Counted from the first letter of the stretch, positions 1 through 8,582 are shown. The stretch is DNA of 64,000 nt from Methanorbis rubei (GCF_032714495.1 NZ_JAWDKB010000001.1:248001-312000); one strand, 5' to 3'. The notes: generated by a model from the letters alone, not told the origin. Made by a program: numbers and translations.

Positions 1-1480
1 TGTTGTCAGGCGCAAGACGGATGATGTTCTCCCATGACGCGGCGGCCTCTTTGTATCTGCCGATATGCATCATGGAGGATGCATAGAGTTCGTGGGCTGC
101 AAGGGACTCGGGATCTTTTGCAATCACGCGGGACGCAACGTCGGCTGCTGACTGGTAGTGGGAAAGTGCCGCAAGGCATTTTCCATGCAGAAGCTGCAGG
201 TCAAGCCGGTCAGGAGCCGCGTCAAGCACGCGGACCGCGATCTTGTCAGCCTCCGCATATCTGCCGAGTGCTGAGAGGGCAAAGCTCTGCATGGTTGCAA
301 GTCCCACATTGACCGCACCGATCTCAGGCTTTGCCATCGCAGCGGCACCGGTCAGAGAAGGATTGTTGAACAGCTGCATGTCATCGTCCTCGTTCTGGAA
401 CCATTTCATTCTGGACTGAGGCCGCGAGCCGTCGCCGCCGAGTTTGTCCATTCTGGCAAAACTCTCGACAGACTCCTTATATTTTCCGGACAGATACTCG
501 GCGCATCCTTTCATGTACCAGACCGAAGCATTCGCCTGATTGAGATGGATCATCTCAAGGAATGCTTCAGACGCACGCTTCATGTTTCCTGAAAGGAACG
601 AAACGATGCCAAGCAGATACCAGAGTTCTGCGTTCGCGTATCCGCGGGCGAGAACTTTTTCCAGCTGCACTGAGGACTCGCGGCTGTTGCCGTCCCAGAA
701 AAGACAGAGGGCACGCCGGACGGTGACGGTGATGTCGGTATCTGATGAGTACTGCTGGACCATACCATAGGATGCGGATGCATCCTTGTATTTTCCCATG
801 CTCTCTTCAAGACGGGCGCGGCGGTACCAGCCGGACGGTTCGCTCTCCGGCAGAGTTGCGTAGCGCTGCAGTGCACCTTCGCGGTCGCCAAGCATCTCAC
901 AACAGAACGCAGCAGACGAGGTGAACATACCGCGGTTGTCTGCGAGAACTGAGCCCAGCTGATCAAACATGGTCTTTGCCTCGGCAAAGTTTCCTGCACG
1001 CATGGTCATCTCTGCAAGGCGTGCTCTGAGCCTGCGGTCTTCGGGCCGGAGCGATGAGAGGTGGCTGCATACTGCTGCGGCATCCGCATATCTGCCGATG
1101 CGTTCCAACCACTCGCATTTGAGTTCCTGTAAGTACGGTTCGCTGTCGCCAAGCGTCACGTGACCGATGGCAGAGATCGCCTCTTCGAATCTTCCGGCGT
1201 CAGCAAGAAGTGTGGAGAGCGTGATCCATGCATCCGTATTTTTCGGGTCAAGGTCGGTTGCCCTCATCAGGGATTTGGCAGCATTTTCATGCTGACCGGA
1301 TCGGTTCTGTGAAACACCGAGCCGATACCAGAGAGAACTGTTCTGGGGTTCGTGCTCTACTGCCCGGGCGAAGCTTTTTGCCGCATCCTCATAGAGTCCC
1401 TTCTCAAACGACAATTCGCCTCGTGGAGTCCACGGGTTCTGCTTATCATTTTTGCCAAACAGGCCGCCAATATCAACCAT
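1..1480 (-). CDS. TPR-repeat protein (partial, runs off left edge)
   Basis: The frame is open on the minus strand from ATG at 1480 to the window edge, so the C-terminus and stop are missing and about 493 codons are visible. The translation is a string of degenerate 34-residue tetratricopeptide units. It begins MVDIGGLFGK, then units with the alternating small/aromatic pattern (SFEKGLYEDAAKSFARAVEH, WYRLGVSQNRSGQHENAAKS, WITLSTLLADAGRFEEAISA, WYMKGCAEYLSGKYKESVES). No signal peptide or membrane segment is visible, so it is probably a cytoplasmic protein-interaction scaffold; partners are unknown. GAGG lies about 10 nt upstream of the start. It is divergent from nifB across 141 bp. The family call is secure, the function is not. 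Confidence 0.85.
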   Translation of the reverse strand, partial: MVDIGGLFGKNDKQNPWTPRGELSFEKGLYEDAAKSFARAVEHEPQNSSLWYRLGVSQNRSGQHENAAKSLMRATDLDPKNTDAWITLSTLLADAGRFEEAISAIGHVTLGDSEPYLQELKCEWLERIGRYADAAAVCSHLSSLRPEDRRLRARLAEMTMRAGNFAEAKTMFDQLGSVLADNRGMFTSSAAFCCEMLGDREGALQRYATLPESEPSGWYRRARLEESMGKYKDASASYGMVQQYSSDTDITVTVRRALCLFWDGNSRESSVQLEKVLARGYANAELWYLLGIVSFLSGNMKRASEAFLEMIHLNQANASVWYMKGCAEYLSGKYKESVESFARMDKLGGDGSRPQSRMKWFQNEDDDMQLFNNPSLTGAAAMAKPEIGAVNVGLATMQSFALSALGRYAEADKIAVRVLDAAPDRLDLQLLHGKCLAALSHYQSAADVASRVIAKDPESLAAHELYASSMMHIGRYKEAAASWENIIRLAPDN

Positions 1481-1590
1481 ACGAATATTCCTCGGATTAA
1501 GAGTACAATATGTTTGGGCTTACATAGTATACGATGTTTCTGCCGGAAAAGGCGTCCCCACAGGTCCCCCGAGTGCCTTTTCACTTGGAA

Positions 1591-1597
1591 TTATATA
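1591..1597 (+). promoter_or_regulatory. TATA box of nifB
   Basis: TTATATA lies 25-30 nt upstream of the nifB ATG at 1622, the spacing expected for an archaeal promoter giving a leaderless or nearly leaderless mRNA. No Shine-Dalgarno sequence precedes the start. Confidence 0.5.
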
Positions 1598-1621
1598 GGA
1601 CCGTCTCCCATAGGATAAGTT

Positions 1622-2536
1622 ATGGTACATAGTGGCGAGACGCTGGCGCAGGAATTACCCTACGATCCGGAAACGCTCCGGCGCATCAATGAACATCCCT
1701 GCTACAGTCCAGAGGCACGGCACTCGTTCGGTCGCTGTCACGTGGCAGTCGCGCCAAAATGCAATATTCAGTGCAACTACTGTGTTCGTGACTTCGACTG
1801 TGTCAATGAGTCGCGTCCGGGCGTAACAAGTATGGTCCTGAAACCAGAGGACGCGCTCGAACGCATTGATGAAGTTGTTTCTAAGATGAAGCACATCAAG
1901 GTGGTCGGCATTGCAGGTCCTGGCGATCCGCTGGCAAACCCGGAGACCTTTGAGACTCTGCGGCTGGTTCATGAAAAATATCCTGACACGATTCTCTGCA
2001 TCAGCACCAACGGTCTTCTGCTTCCTGACAAAATCGATGAGCTGGAAAAGTACGGTGTGCGAAACATCACGGTCACGTTGAACGCAATTGATCCTGCGAT
2101 CGGCGAAAAAATTTACAGCTTTGTTGAGTACGGCGGCAAAAAATATCACGGGCGTGAAGGTGCTGAGCTGCTACTCAAGCATCAGATGGCAGGCATTGAA
2201 GAGGCGGTCAGGCGAAAGATGCTGGTCAAGATCAACACAGTGTATGTTCCCGGCGTAAACGACACCCATATTCCTGAGATTGCCAAAAAAGTCGGAGCAA
2301 TGGGTGTGTTCAACTTCAACATCATCCCGCTTATCCCCCAGTACAAGTTCAAGGACATTGTTCCTCCAACACCTGCGGAAAAGGCGCACATGCATGAGTT
2401 GTGTGCTCCGTATGTCCGCCAGATGCGGCACTGCCAGCGTTGCCGTGCAGACGCTGTCGGTCTGCTTGGTAAGGATGTTCAGAACGAGTTCGGCTGCTGC
2501 GGCAAAGGCGACGGCTCCGGCGGCGGCTGCAACTGA
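1622..2536 (+). CDS. nifB: NifB-type radical SAM protein (short archaeal form)
   Basis: A 304-residue radical SAM enzyme. The cluster motif C47-x3-C51-x2-C54 (PKCNIQCNYC) is followed by the NifB-typical stretch RDFDCVNESRPGVTS, the GIAGPGDPLANPE SAM-binding motif and a C-terminal CQRCRADAVG segment; the end GCCGKGDGSGGGCN is Cys/Gly rich. NifB builds the 8Fe-9S-C core (NifB-co) of nitrogenase cofactors from two 4Fe-4S clusters and SAM. This is the short form without a NifX-like domain, as is common in methanogens. No nifHDK, nifE or nifN is in the window, so it is either a remote component of nitrogen fixation or serves another metallocluster. Family call secure; in vivo role inferred. Confidence 0.9.
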   Translation: MVHSGETLAQELPYDPETLRRINEHPCYSPEARHSFGRCHVAVAPKCNIQCNYCVRDFDCVNESRPGVTSMVLKPEDALERIDEVVSKMKHIKVVGIAGPGDPLANPETFETLRLVHEKYPDTILCISTNGLLLPDKIDELEKYGVRNITVTLNAIDPAIGEKIYSFVEYGGKKYHGREGAELLLKHQMAGIEEAVRRKMLVKINTVYVPGVNDTHIPEIAKKVGAMGVFNFNIIPLIPQYKFKDIVPPTPAEKAHMHELCAPYVRQMRHCQRCRADAVGLLGKDVQNEFGCCGKGDGSGGGCN

Positions 2537-2543
2537 TACTATC

Positions 2544-2551
2544 TTTTTTTT
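2544..2551 (+). terminator. T-tract after nifB
   Basis: Eight consecutive T residues begin 8 nt after the nifB stop, consistent with archaeal oligo-T termination. No strong stem precedes it. Confidence 0.4.
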
Positions 2552-2642
2552 GAAGGCATCAGGGATCAACGTTGTTCCAAAAGTTTGGCCGAATTTATTT
2601 TTAGGAGGCCGAGTTTCATTGTTTGGAAATTTCTGCGTGTAA

Positions 2643-2772
2643 TTTTACTTGGAGTAACCACGAACGTACTGAGCTCACGAAGTATTCAATGACTGAATCT
2701 AAATCCAAGAATTGATTTCGTATTTTTTTCGCATGGTTCGTGTTTCAAAATATTCATCGCCGCGTAACTCTC
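2643..2772. repeat. Intergenic repeat family B, degenerate copy B0 with shared tail
   Basis: This fills most of the 308-bp gap between nifB and the pirin gene. It starts with the family-B edge TTTTACTTGGAGTAACCACG and continues with ACTGAGCTCACG. It then switches to a family-A-like end (GGTTCGTGTTTCAAAATATT) and closes with the tail TCGCCGCGTAACTC, which recurs at 25214, 36197 and 62333. It looks like a decayed or hybrid copy. The rest of the gap holds the nifB T-tract and the pirin promoter; no small gene is visible. Confidence 0.6.
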
Positions 2773-2811
2773 AGATCCCAATATAACTCATTTTTTGGTA
2801 CATCCCGCGCG

Positions 2812-2820
2812 TATTTATAA
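2812..2820 (+). promoter_or_regulatory. TATA box of pirin gene
   Basis: TATTTATAA lies 25 nt before the ATG at 2845, again fitting a leaderless transcript. Confidence 0.55.
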
Positions 2821-2844
2821 CAGTCCGGGAAATTTATCTCTATC

Positions 2845-3867
2845 ATGACTCTGATACGCACGATCGAAAAACTTGGTTTTCCGTTCGCCACCGAGAACCC
2901 TTTCCTCTTTTGTGCCCACCACAAAGATGCCTACCCGAAGGGAAACAACAATCTCGGACCTGCGGTCTCCCTCGCCGACCGCAATCTGGGAAATGACTTC
3001 ACTCTTCGCGACGGATTTCGAATGTATCATGGCCGCTCGGTTCCGGGATTTCCCGAACATCCACATCGCGGATTTGAAACCGTCACCGTGACTATCAAAG
3101 GTTATGTGGATCACTCAGACTCCATGGGCGCTGCCGGACGATACGGTGACGGCGATGTTCAGTGGATGACTGCCGGAGCCGGATGCCAGCATGCCGAGAT
3201 GTTTCCCCTGATTCATCAGGATAAGGAAAACCCGCTCGAACTATTTCAGATATGGCTGAATCTCTCGAAGAAGGATAAGTTCACCGCGCCGAACTACAAC
3301 ATGCTCTGGTCTGAAGACATCCCCGAGGTCACGGTAACCGATCGGGGAGGCAGAGCCTCTCGCGTCAGAATCATCGCCGGAACTTTTCAGGGCGTCGAGT
3401 CGCTCGATCCCGCGCCCGCTTCATGGGCTGCGGATCCGAAAAATCATGTACGAATTCTTCTCATCCGAATGGATCCTGAAGCAGAACTCACGCTGCCGGG
3501 CGTGTCTGAGTCGCTCTCCCGCAACCTCTACTTCTATTCTGGCGATGCCATCACCATCGGCGGAGAGTCGGTTGCGCCGTATCACCGCATCAGGCTCGCC
3601 GGCGAGGACGATGCGACAGTTACTGCGGGGTCTGATACCTGTCTGTTGTTGCTGTTGGAAGGTGAGCCGATTCATGAACCGGTCGTTCAGTACGGCCCCT
3701 TTGTCATGAACTCAAGCCAGGAAATTCATCAGGCCTATCAGGATTATCAGAGGACAGGCTTTGGCGGATGGCCATGGCCGGTTTCCGATCCTGTGCATGA
3801 CACAGGAAAAAATCGGTTCGCTCGGTATGCGGACGGCAGGGTAGACAGGCGAGGTCCTGTCCGTTGA
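2845..3867 (+). CDS. Pirin family protein
   Basis: 340 residues with the bicupin pirin fold. The metal-site pattern of pirins is visible: H72 and H74 in EHPHRGFETV, then H116 and E118 in GAGCQHAEMF, matching the His/His/His/Glu set that binds one metal in characterised pirins. The C-terminal cupin contains the usual YGPFVMN motif near residue 285. Members act as redox-sensing co-regulators or quercetinase-like dioxygenases; which applies in a methanogen is unknown. It is monocistronic with its own TATA box, and a family-A repeat follows 14 nt after the stop. Family assignment is firm, substrate unassigned. Confidence 0.9.
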   Translation: MTLIRTIEKLGFPFATENPFLFCAHHKDAYPKGNNNLGPAVSLADRNLGNDFTLRDGFRMYHGRSVPGFPEHPHRGFETVTVTIKGYVDHSDSMGAAGRYGDGDVQWMTAGAGCQHAEMFPLIHQDKENPLELFQIWLNLSKKDKFTAPNYNMLWSEDIPEVTVTDRGGRASRVRIIAGTFQGVESLDPAPASWAADPKNHVRILLIRMDPEAELTLPGVSESLSRNLYFYSGDAITIGGESVAPYHRIRLAGEDDATVTAGSDTCLLLLLEGEPIHEPVVQYGPFVMNSSQEIHQAYQDYQRTGFGGWPWPVSDPVHDTGKNRFARYADGRVDRRGPVR

Positions 3868-3880
3868 CTCATATTTTTTC

Positions 3881-3987
3881 AAACGCGAATTACACGAATA
3901 GCGCGAATAAAAAATCGCCATTGGCGATTTTTTATTCGCGTTATTCCGCGAAGCGGTGAGCATGCCTTCGGCATGCGATTCGCGTTT
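3881..3987. repeat. Intergenic repeat family A, copy A1
   Basis: Outer inverted arms AAACGCGAAT / ATTCGCGTTT enclose the inner hairpin AATCGCCA-T-TGGCGATT with its T-tract, plus the inserted double-hairpin module at 3946-3977. It lies between the convergent pirin gene (14 nt after the stop) and the 77-residue gene. Confidence 0.85.
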
Positions 3988-4011
3988 GAAAAAAATATGA
4001 ATCGAAAAAAT

Positions 4012-4245
4012 TCAGCTGTCGATGAACTCTCTGATTTTTTGAACCAGATACTCTTCCGCCTTGGCAGCCTCTTCGGGACTGCCGCGGAATGCGATCAACT
4101 CGCGCTCGTCATTAACCATGTTCGCATAGCTCAACGGCCGCGTCACGCTCACCATCTCAAGATCAAACATCGATGCAATATCGCGGATGATAGTCCGCGG
4201 GGTTCCCGGCGGGATAATCAGATCTACTTCCTCAATTTCCGTCAT
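4012..4245 (-). CDS. Small conserved methanogen protein coupled to marker 14
   Basis: 77 residues starting MTEIEEVDLIIPPGTPRTII and ending KAEEYLVQKIREFIDS; soluble, acidic, no membrane segment. I chose the ATG at 4245 because GGAGGT, embedded in the last codons of the upstream marker-14 gene, sits 7 nt before it. A longer in-frame reading to 4344 would overlap that gene by about 90 nt and lacks a ribosome site. The stop of the upstream gene lies at 4251, so translation is coupled. I do not recognise a characterised family; the pairing suggests a partner or accessory of methanogenesis marker 14, perhaps a small methanogen-specific marker family. Function unknown. Confidence 0.7.
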   Translation of the reverse strand: MTEIEEVDLIIPPGTPRTIIRDIASMFDLEMVSVTRPLSYANMVNDERELIAFRGSPEEAAKAEEYLVQKIREFIDS

Positions 4246-4250
4246 CAGCA

Positions 4251-5738
4251 TTACCTCCCAATCTTCTGGCGTTTTGCCATAATACATTTTCCGCCGCGGA
4301 CTCCCCCGATCGGACATTTCGGGTGGCCGAGACTGTTCATACATCTTCCCATAAGGGCTGCGCCGCGAGCGAGACCGTCATCAACAAACACGAGATGGGT
4401 AACCGGATCATCGTAGAGATTGCGTTCGGTCACTCCGTCCAGAATATACTGCGGCTTGTTGCCTGAGATGATGGCGCGGCCCGTAAAACCGATGGAGCTG
4501 TTTGGCGGCAGGACATTTCTCTCCATACAGAGATCAATGATTTTGAGCGCGACTGCTGCACACAGCCGGTCAACGACCTCACGGATAACATCCTTGCTCT
4601 CATTCTTCGCAAGCTCAGCACCAATTGCTTCAAGCTCAGGAATTTTGTCGCCATCGTGTCCCACATCAACGCCAAGCAGATAAATTCCCGAAGCCTTTGC
4701 AACGTCTGCGCAGACTGGTACTTTACCGAAATGTTTGCGGTCTGCCGGAACCTCGGTGATGTCAAGAATGGCCATGCACCGCTCCACATACGGCATCGCC
4801 TTCTTTGTGGCACGGTTCGCCGCAGGCTTGCAGGTTTCACCGAAGAGATCCAGTGCTGTTCCCTTCTTTTTGTCCACAAGACCTGTTCCTCTGATGATCG
4901 CGTCAGGAATTGCTCCCGCAAGACCACAGAAGTTTCCGATCGTTTTTGCGAACGGACTCGCTGCATCAGGATCGACATCGCTCGTGATACGGCCGTCCAG
5001 CGTTGTACCGAAGTCCATGGAGATGCAGGGGTTGCGGAAATCAACCGGCGTCCACTTGGCTCCTTCTTTGATTCCTGCCATCGCAAGCTCGCCTTCCATC
5101 TCGTTTGCGACCATCTCAACTCCGGAAGCTCCAGCAGGCGGCGTGACGCCTGCGACCGCACCGGTGAAGACTAATCTGTCTGCGAAGCTGAACTCACGGA
5201 GCTTTGGCGGCAGATTATCTTTGCCCATCGGCGGCGTCATTTTTCTTGGAGGAACGCCTGCCTCAAGACAGCCGTTTGCAAGAGCCACAATAAAATCCCC
5301 TACCTGATCGGGCGAGTCCATTGCGGCAACGACTCCTGTGCTGCGCACCACGAAGTCGAGATCTCCCTTGATGGTCAGGTCAGCGTCGCGGTGGCATTGT
5401 ATCAGCGTGTTTTTCACGAGTTCGGTGACCGACTCCCGGGTAAGTTCGGTTCCGTCCAGGGTCGTTCCAAACACCTGTTCCCCCGGCTTTGGCGGCCTGA
5501 CGTCACGGCTCATTGAGACGGTTTTGTTGATAACATAGGACCGTCCTTCTTCAAGATCGGTTCCGGTAAGGATGCATTTGGTAGTCGTATTTCCCATCTC
5601 AACGGATGCAACGATGAAATACGGCTTTGATTTGTATTCGGGAATGCTCATTCCCGCTCCGTGTCCGGTAACCGGTGGCGGAATACTCTCCACAATCCAC
5701 GGTTTCTTCGCGGTAAATCGGTCAAAAAAACCTGCCGT
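4251..5738 (-). CDS. Methanogenesis marker protein 14 (ASKHA-like)
   Basis: About 495 residues. The segment YFIVASVEMGNTTTKCILTG is the phosphate-1-type loop of the actin/sugar-kinase/Hsp70 fold. Later glycine-rich loops (ISMDFGTTLDGRI, FVDDGLARGAALMGR) complete an ATPase-like core related to reductive activators of corrinoid proteins. Proteins of this family occur essentially only in methanogens and are listed as methanogenesis marker 14; the exact role is not established. The start MTAGFFDRF at 5738 is preferred because a TATA-like TATTTATC lies about 30 nt upstream; an in-frame ATG at 5789 touches the stop of the next gene and is the alternative. It is followed by the coupled 77-residue gene. 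Confidence 0.85.
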   Translation of the reverse strand, partial: TAGFFDRFTAKKPWIVESIPPPVTGHGAGMSIPEYKSKPYFIVASVEMGNTTTKCILTGTDLEEGRSYVINKTVSMSRDVRPPKPGEQVFGTTLDGTELTRESVTELVKNTLIQCHRDADLTIKGDLDFVVRSTGVVAAMDSPDQVGDFIVALANGCLEAGVPPRKMTPPMGKDNLPPKLREFSFADRLVFTGAVAGVTPPAGASGVEMVANEMEGELAMAGIKEGAKWTPVDFRNPCISMDFGTTLDGRITSDVDPDAASPFAKTIGNFCGLAGAIPDAIIRGTGLVDKKKGTALDLFGETCKPAANRATKKAMPYVERCMAILDITEVPADRKHFGKVPVCADVAKASGIYLLGVDVGHDGDKIPELEAIGAELAKNESKDVIREVVDRLCAAVALKIIDLCMERNVLPPNSSIGFTGRAIISGNKPQYILDGVTERNLYDDPVTHLVFVDDGLARGAALMGRCMNSLGHPKCPIGGVRGGKCIMAKRQKIGR

Positions 5739-5791
5739 CATATTACAGACAGTACTATTTCTGATTGATAAATAGGTTTGCATCCCCAATC

Positions 5792-6523
5792 TCAGAGCGG
5801 TGCAATGCCCACAAGCACAAGCACGCCGAAGATGATCGGATTATGAATCAGATAAATGATGAGCGAGTGTCTGCCGAAGAACGCGAGGGGGGACGCCGCA
5901 CGCGGCATCTCGCCAAACTTTTGCAAAAAGTACTGCCGCACGCCGCCTTTATAGAAGATCATACCAAGAGCAACACCAACAAGCATCACCCCAAACCAGG
6001 GAATGAGCGGTTCGTAGTCAAGTGATGCAAACCCGACCGGAGTTATGCCGAATGGAATCAGAATTGCAGGTCCCCTGACGAGTGAGAGAAGCGGCGAGAT
6101 TGCGATGATCACAATACCAAACGCTGCTGTGATCTTTGGCGATATCTTGAGAACTACAAACGGAATGGCAAGAATGGTTGCGCAGCCGATTAAGTGGAGG
6201 ATGCCAAACACCACGGTCTCTGAAGGAAAAAGAATCCAGGACGCGACTGTGATAACTGCTGCAAAGCAGAGAATGTAGAGGCCGCGGACGAACATTTTCT
6301 TTGCGGCCTTTGGAATGTTCGCCTCTTTTGCGGTGAAGAGAATAAGTGAAGCGCCTGCAATCGTCACAAACAAAAATGCAATAGGGGCTCCTGTCATCAC
6401 ATACGGATTAAACCAGGGAATCATCGTTGGCGCAAAAAAACTTAGCTGGAAAAAAATATGGTATGCGATCATCAGAAGAATCGCAACTCCTCGTGCCGCA
6501 TCAAGTTCCCAGTACCGCGCCAT
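5792..6523 (-). CDS. DUF1624-type acyltransferase-like membrane protein
   Basis: 243 residues, about seven hydrophobic helices. The opening RYWELDAARGVAILLMIAYH is the signature of the DUF1624/heparan-alpha-glucosaminide acetyltransferase-like superfamily: a conserved Asp followed by ARG at the membrane entry. The C-terminal FFGRHSLIIYLIHNPIIFG is also typical of this group. Such proteins transfer acyl groups to cell-surface sugars, but the substrate here cannot be read from sequence. It is divergent from marker 8 over 58 bp and lies head-to-tail upstream of marker 14, whose alternative start nearly abuts its stop. Family good, function open. Confidence 0.75.
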   Translation of the reverse strand: MARYWELDAARGVAILLMIAYHIFFQLSFFAPTMIPWFNPYVMTGAPIAFLFVTIAGASLILFTAKEANIPKAAKKMFVRGLYILCFAAVITVASWILFPSETVVFGILHLIGCATILAIPFVVLKISPKITAAFGIVIIAISPLLSLVRGPAILIPFGITPVGFASLDYEPLIPWFGVMLVGVALGMIFYKGGVRQYFLQKFGEMPRAASPLAFFGRHSLIIYLIHNPIIFGVLVLVGIAPL

Positions 6524-6581
6524 GGTTAACTGCCTTTATGTTTCTCGGGAGTCCATATGTATTCACCGAAAGTGAGTTCTT

Positions 6582-7445
6582 ATGACTGACGAGCATATTA
6601 TCGAAGCAATCGGCATGACCCGCGTGGTAATCCGCGACGGTGTTGTCGTAGAGACCGGTGAGCCAAAAATTCATTCATGTCCTCTGGCGAAACGGTTTGC
6701 AAAACCGGTGGACCCGATCACCTCTGCAGCAGTCGCGGACAACATCACTGCCCGCATCAGCAAGTTTGGCATGTGCACGAAAAACCGTGAGGTCCTTGAC
6801 AAGGAAACCTTTGTTCTGTTCGGTGCATCAGAGCTGATGACCACCGGTCTTCGGACCGGTAGGATTGAGGCTGCGGTTATTGCATCTGATGGTGCCGGCA
6901 CCGTCATCGTCAGGTCTCCGGAACTTGTACAGGGCATCGGCGGACGAATGTCTGGTCTTGTTTCAACCACTCCGTATCCAGAGGTAATCGCACGAATTGA
7001 AGCGGCAGGCGGTATTGTTATCAATAAACAGACCGGCGCAATGGATGTACTTGCAGGACTTGCCAAGGCAAAAGAGATGGGATGGACCAAAGTGGCGGTG
7101 ACCGTCGCAGGTTTTCAGCATGAACTCGCTGAAGAGATTCGCGCGTCCTACCCAAGCGCCCTGATTATCGCAGTTCACACCTCATCGGTCGCTTCTCTTG
7201 AAGACGCTCTTCGTCTTGCGAAAGTTTCGGATCTGGTATTCTCCTGCGCCTCAAAGTATGTCCGCGAGGCAGCAGCCTCCTGTGCACTCGTGCAGGGCGG
7301 TGTCGGCGTTCCGGTATTTGCCATGTCAAAGCTCGGAAAAATGATCATCATGGACCGGCTTATTGAAACCGATCAGCCGATTCTTGTGAAAAACACCAGA
7401 CTGCCGGTAAGCGATATGGGAAGCATCCCTGACCCGCTTATCTAA
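6582..7445 (+). CDS. Methanogenesis marker protein 8 (DUF2099)
   Basis: 287 residues. The N-terminus EAIGMTRVVIRDGVVVETGEP, a Cys in KIHSCPLAKRF, another in FGMCTKNREV, and the glycine-rich SDGAGTVIVRSPELVQGIGG segment match the DUF2099/marker-8 family. The C-terminus VQGGVGVPVFAMSKLGKMII is also characteristic. The family is restricted to methanogens and relatives; its biochemical role is unknown, although the conserved cysteines suggest a metal or cofactor function. It is transcribed divergently from the DUF1624 gene and converges on a small membrane protein with a shared A/T-tract. Confidence 0.88.
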   Translation: MTDEHIIEAIGMTRVVIRDGVVVETGEPKIHSCPLAKRFAKPVDPITSAAVADNITARISKFGMCTKNREVLDKETFVLFGASELMTTGLRTGRIEAAVIASDGAGTVIVRSPELVQGIGGRMSGLVSTTPYPEVIARIEAAGGIVINKQTGAMDVLAGLAKAKEMGWTKVAVTVAGFQHELAEEIRASYPSALIIAVHTSSVASLEDALRLAKVSDLVFSCASKYVREAAASCALVQGGVGVPVFAMSKLGKMIIMDRLIETDQPILVKNTRLPVSDMGSIPDPLI

Positions 7446-7446
7446 A

Positions 7447-7467
7447 AAAACCAAAAAATATTTTTTT
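7447..7467. terminator. Bidirectional A/T-tract terminator
   Basis: Runs of A then T in the 20 bp between two convergent stops (7445 and 7466) give oligo-T in both directions, the usual archaeal termination signal. Confidence 0.4.
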
Positions 7468-7723
7468 ATTGATCTTCACATTTCGGCTCTTTTCGCGCCT
7501 TTATTGCGTAGTATATGCCGGAGATGAGCATTGCAAGACCCAGCAGTCCGACTGCGATGCCGATGATGTCTCCTGCGATGGTGATGTACATCTCATTCAT
7601 GATCACTTCTGACGTCGTGAGGAGATAGTTATTGAATGCCTGCAGTCCGAAGATTGAGAGGATGAGCGCGAACACTCCTCCGAAGATTAGTCCGCTGGGT
7701 TTTGTCTCGTACTTCTGAAACAT
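7466..7723 (-). CDS. Small two-helix membrane protein
   Basis: 85 residues with two clear transmembrane helices (LIFGGVFALILSIFGLQAF near 12-30 and IIGIAVGLLGLAMLISGIYY near 53-72) and a positively charged tail (KARKEPKCEDQ). A TATA box (ATTTATAAATA, about 7746-7756 read on the minus strand) and GAGGAG about 12 nt upstream support the start. CCTCG-T-CGAGG just upstream is a short palindrome. No recognised domain; hypothetical. Confidence 0.65.
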   Translation of the reverse strand: MFQKYETKPSGLIFGGVFALILSIFGLQAFNNYLLTTSEVIMNEMYITIAGDIIGIAVGLLGLAMLISGIYYAIKARKEPKCEDQ

Positions 7724-7814
7724 GATAACTGATACTCCTCGTCGAGGATATTTATAAATGTCGATTGCAGACGAAAACGTCAGGGACTGATACAGAGAAT
7801 ATTTTGAAAAACAG

Positions 7815-7899
7815 TGCGAGGGATGGGATTCGAACCCAAGAACTACTACTAGACTAGCCCCTCAAGCTAGCGCCGTTGACCTGGCTTGGCTACCCTCGC
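7815..7899 (-). tRNA. tRNA-Leu (GAG)
   Basis: An 85-nt cloverleaf on the minus strand. The acceptor stem is GCGAGGG/CCCTCGC with discriminator A. The anticodon stem CTAGC/GCTAG closes the loop TTGAGGG, giving anticodon GAG. The long variable arm is that of a class II tRNA, and the T arm carries GGGTTCGAATCCC. CCA is not encoded. Confidence 0.93.
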
Positions 7900-8048
7900 A
7901 TTCTGGCTGAAAACTCATTTCGAGTCTGTCAGTGCGACCTATACATGTGGGTCATACTGGTTAATAAATCTACTGATGTTCAGGGATTTCGGATTTTTCC
8001 GGTTTCCCTGCTGCCGCAAATCAGTATGAGGTCGCTCGCAGAGGATAG

Positions 8049-8056
8049 TATAAATA
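8049..8056 (+). promoter_or_regulatory. TATA box of ACT-domain regulator gene
   Basis: TATAAATA lies 26 nt before the ATG at 8082; this spacing supports that ATG over the upstream in-frame TTG at 8076. The preceding 7900-8048 stretch shows nothing else. Confidence 0.6.
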
Positions 8057-8081
8057 CATTCGTCGATACACAACTTTGTAC

Positions 8082-8582
8082 ATGTGGCGTACCATTCTCG
8101 AACCATTTTCCGACTCTCCGTCGCAGCAGCGAGTTGTCAAGTTTCTTCTGGAGAGCGGCTTTGGTGTCAGTAAATCCGGAAAAGTTGCTGTCAACGGTAT
8201 TGAGATCTCAGCAACCGCTGTCGCCCGCGTTGTTGACGTTGACCGGCGCGTTGTTGACACGACCGTCAAGAGAATTCTTGAGATGGATGACATCCGTGAG
8301 ACCTTCTTCCACCTCCGCGTCACTCCTGATATCACCGACGTTGCAAAAAATCTCGGGCTCTCGGTTGTGACCATTCTACCGAAAAATGCCGGCGACAAAA
8401 ATATTGTTGCGTCAGCCGTCGCCGTCCTTGCCTCGCATGACCTCCCGCTCCGCCAGATCTTTGTGACCGACCCCTACATCGCCGAGTCCCCGCGGCTGGT
8501 AATCATCATCGACGGAACCCTTCCGGCAGCTGCGATCGAAGATCTTCGTGCACTGCCTGCGGTCGCTTCGATCATACTGTAG
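8082..8582 (+). CDS. Predicted regulator of amino acid metabolism, ACT domain
   Basis: 166 residues from ATG 8082 (MWRTILEPFSDSPSQQRVVK). The N-terminal half is helical and HTH-like, with GVSKSGKVAVNGIEISATAV leading into a putative recognition helix RRVVDTTVKRILEM. The C-terminal 75 residues form an ACT-like fold (DKNIVASAVAVLASHDLPLR... LVIIIDGTLPAAAIEDLRAL). This matches the archaeal COG2150-type regulators; ACT domains bind amino acids, so it probably senses one, but neither ligand nor targets are visible. It stands alone, with a family-A repeat 36 nt downstream. The start is fixed by the TATA spacing. Confidence 0.82.
   Translation: MWRTILEPFSDSPSQQRVVKFLLESGFGVSKSGKVAVNGIEISATAVARVVDVDRRVVDTTVKRILEMDDIRETFFHLRVTPDITDVAKNLGLSVVTILPKNAGDKNIVASAVAVLASHDLPLRQIFVTDPYIAESPRLVIIIDGTLPAAAIEDLRALPAVASIIL

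Noticed and set aside
7876-8370. 164-residue frame overlapping tRNA-Leu and the ACT regulator
   Set aside because: It runs through the tRNA and in another frame over a gene with clear domains; shadow frame.
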